Positions 62,446 through 64,000 of a stretch of DNA of 64,000 nt are shown piece after piece; within the stretch, counting starts at the first letter, position 1; each line of letters opens with the position of its first letter. Origin of the DNA: Kangiella sediminilitoris (lineage in GTDB: Bacteria; Pseudomonadota; Gammaproteobacteria; Enterobacterales; Kangiellaceae); NCBI RefSeq assembly GCF_001708405.1, contig NZ_CP012418.1:1323501-1387500 (forward strand), written 5' to 3'. The translations under genes and the position numbers were made by a program. The notes under the pieces were generated by a model that ran no database searches, was not told the origin of the DNA, and worked only from the letters and a program-made list of their open reading frames with translations.

Positions 62446-64000
<1,555 letters not shown>

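Overview
This looks like a stretch of chromosome from a marine-type gammaproteobacterium of moderate GC content. The conserved gene orders support this: alaS-recX-recA, cinA/mutS, cmoA-cmoB, lrp-ftsK-lolA-rarA-crcB-serS, and icd opposite rluE-nudJ-mnmA-hflD. The combination with AlkB, the monomeric isocitrate dehydrogenase, DUF2884/DUF4404/DUF2489 proteins and an ArsJ operon resembles Kangiella and relatives. That genus guess is from memory, not proof.

Layout. 1-3923 (minus): alaS (cut by the window edge), recX, recA. 4103-9259: a block of accessory genes between recA and cinA: a VOC protein, alkane hydroxylase AlkB, a photolyase/cryptochrome with a DUF2256 partner, a glutaredoxin-MauE fusion with a divergent MerR regulator and a clear MerR-type operator, and one unknown secreted protein. 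9347-13018: cinA/pncC, mutS, ferredoxin. 13077-15681 (minus): arsR-gapdh-arsJ, an arsenate export operon. 15866-21182: a lipoprotein amidohydrolase, DUF2884 and DUF4404-like proteins, and an unknown 587-residue anchored protein. 21253-26381: lrp-methionine gamma-lyase, a lipase, an ACT-domain protein and an S9 peptidase. 26548-26650 holds a three-hairpin candidate small RNA. 26657-29428: chorismate mutase, cmoAB, an RluA-type synthase.

29500-34860 is the most irregular region. An intact tRNA-Arg(CCG) is followed by about 5 kb that looks foreign and ends in a 47-bp near-perfect repeat of the tRNA 3' end. It contains a wrecked outer-membrane-factor pseudogene and an intact RND adaptor and pump pair. 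It reads as a decayed tRNA-integrated island with no integrase left. Degenerate copies of the tRNA 5' end lie just upstream.

34870-47516: DUF2489, a secreted amidohydrolase in an operon with an MscS-type channel, serS-crcB-rarA-lolA-ftsK, and an Lrp regulator divergent from alanine dehydrogenase. 47659-55507: cold shock protein, a DsbA-family protein, trxB, a desaturase and FabR-type repressor with two operators between them, threonine aldolase, and icd. 55721-58603: rluE-nudJ-mnmA-hflD. 58628-61704 (minus): a CRP-site-preceded lipoprotein, then an ECF sigma / membrane anti-sigma-like / PDZ-protein operon with a good autoregulatory ECF promoter. 61984-64000 (minus): rRNA operon terminators, 5S and the 3' part of 23S rRNA.

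Most genes are housekeeping. The parts worth following are the tRNA-Arg island, the small RNA candidate, the ECF/PDZ module, the MerR-controlled glutaredoxin-MauE gene, and the short structured repeats found beside both the tRNA and the rRNA genes.
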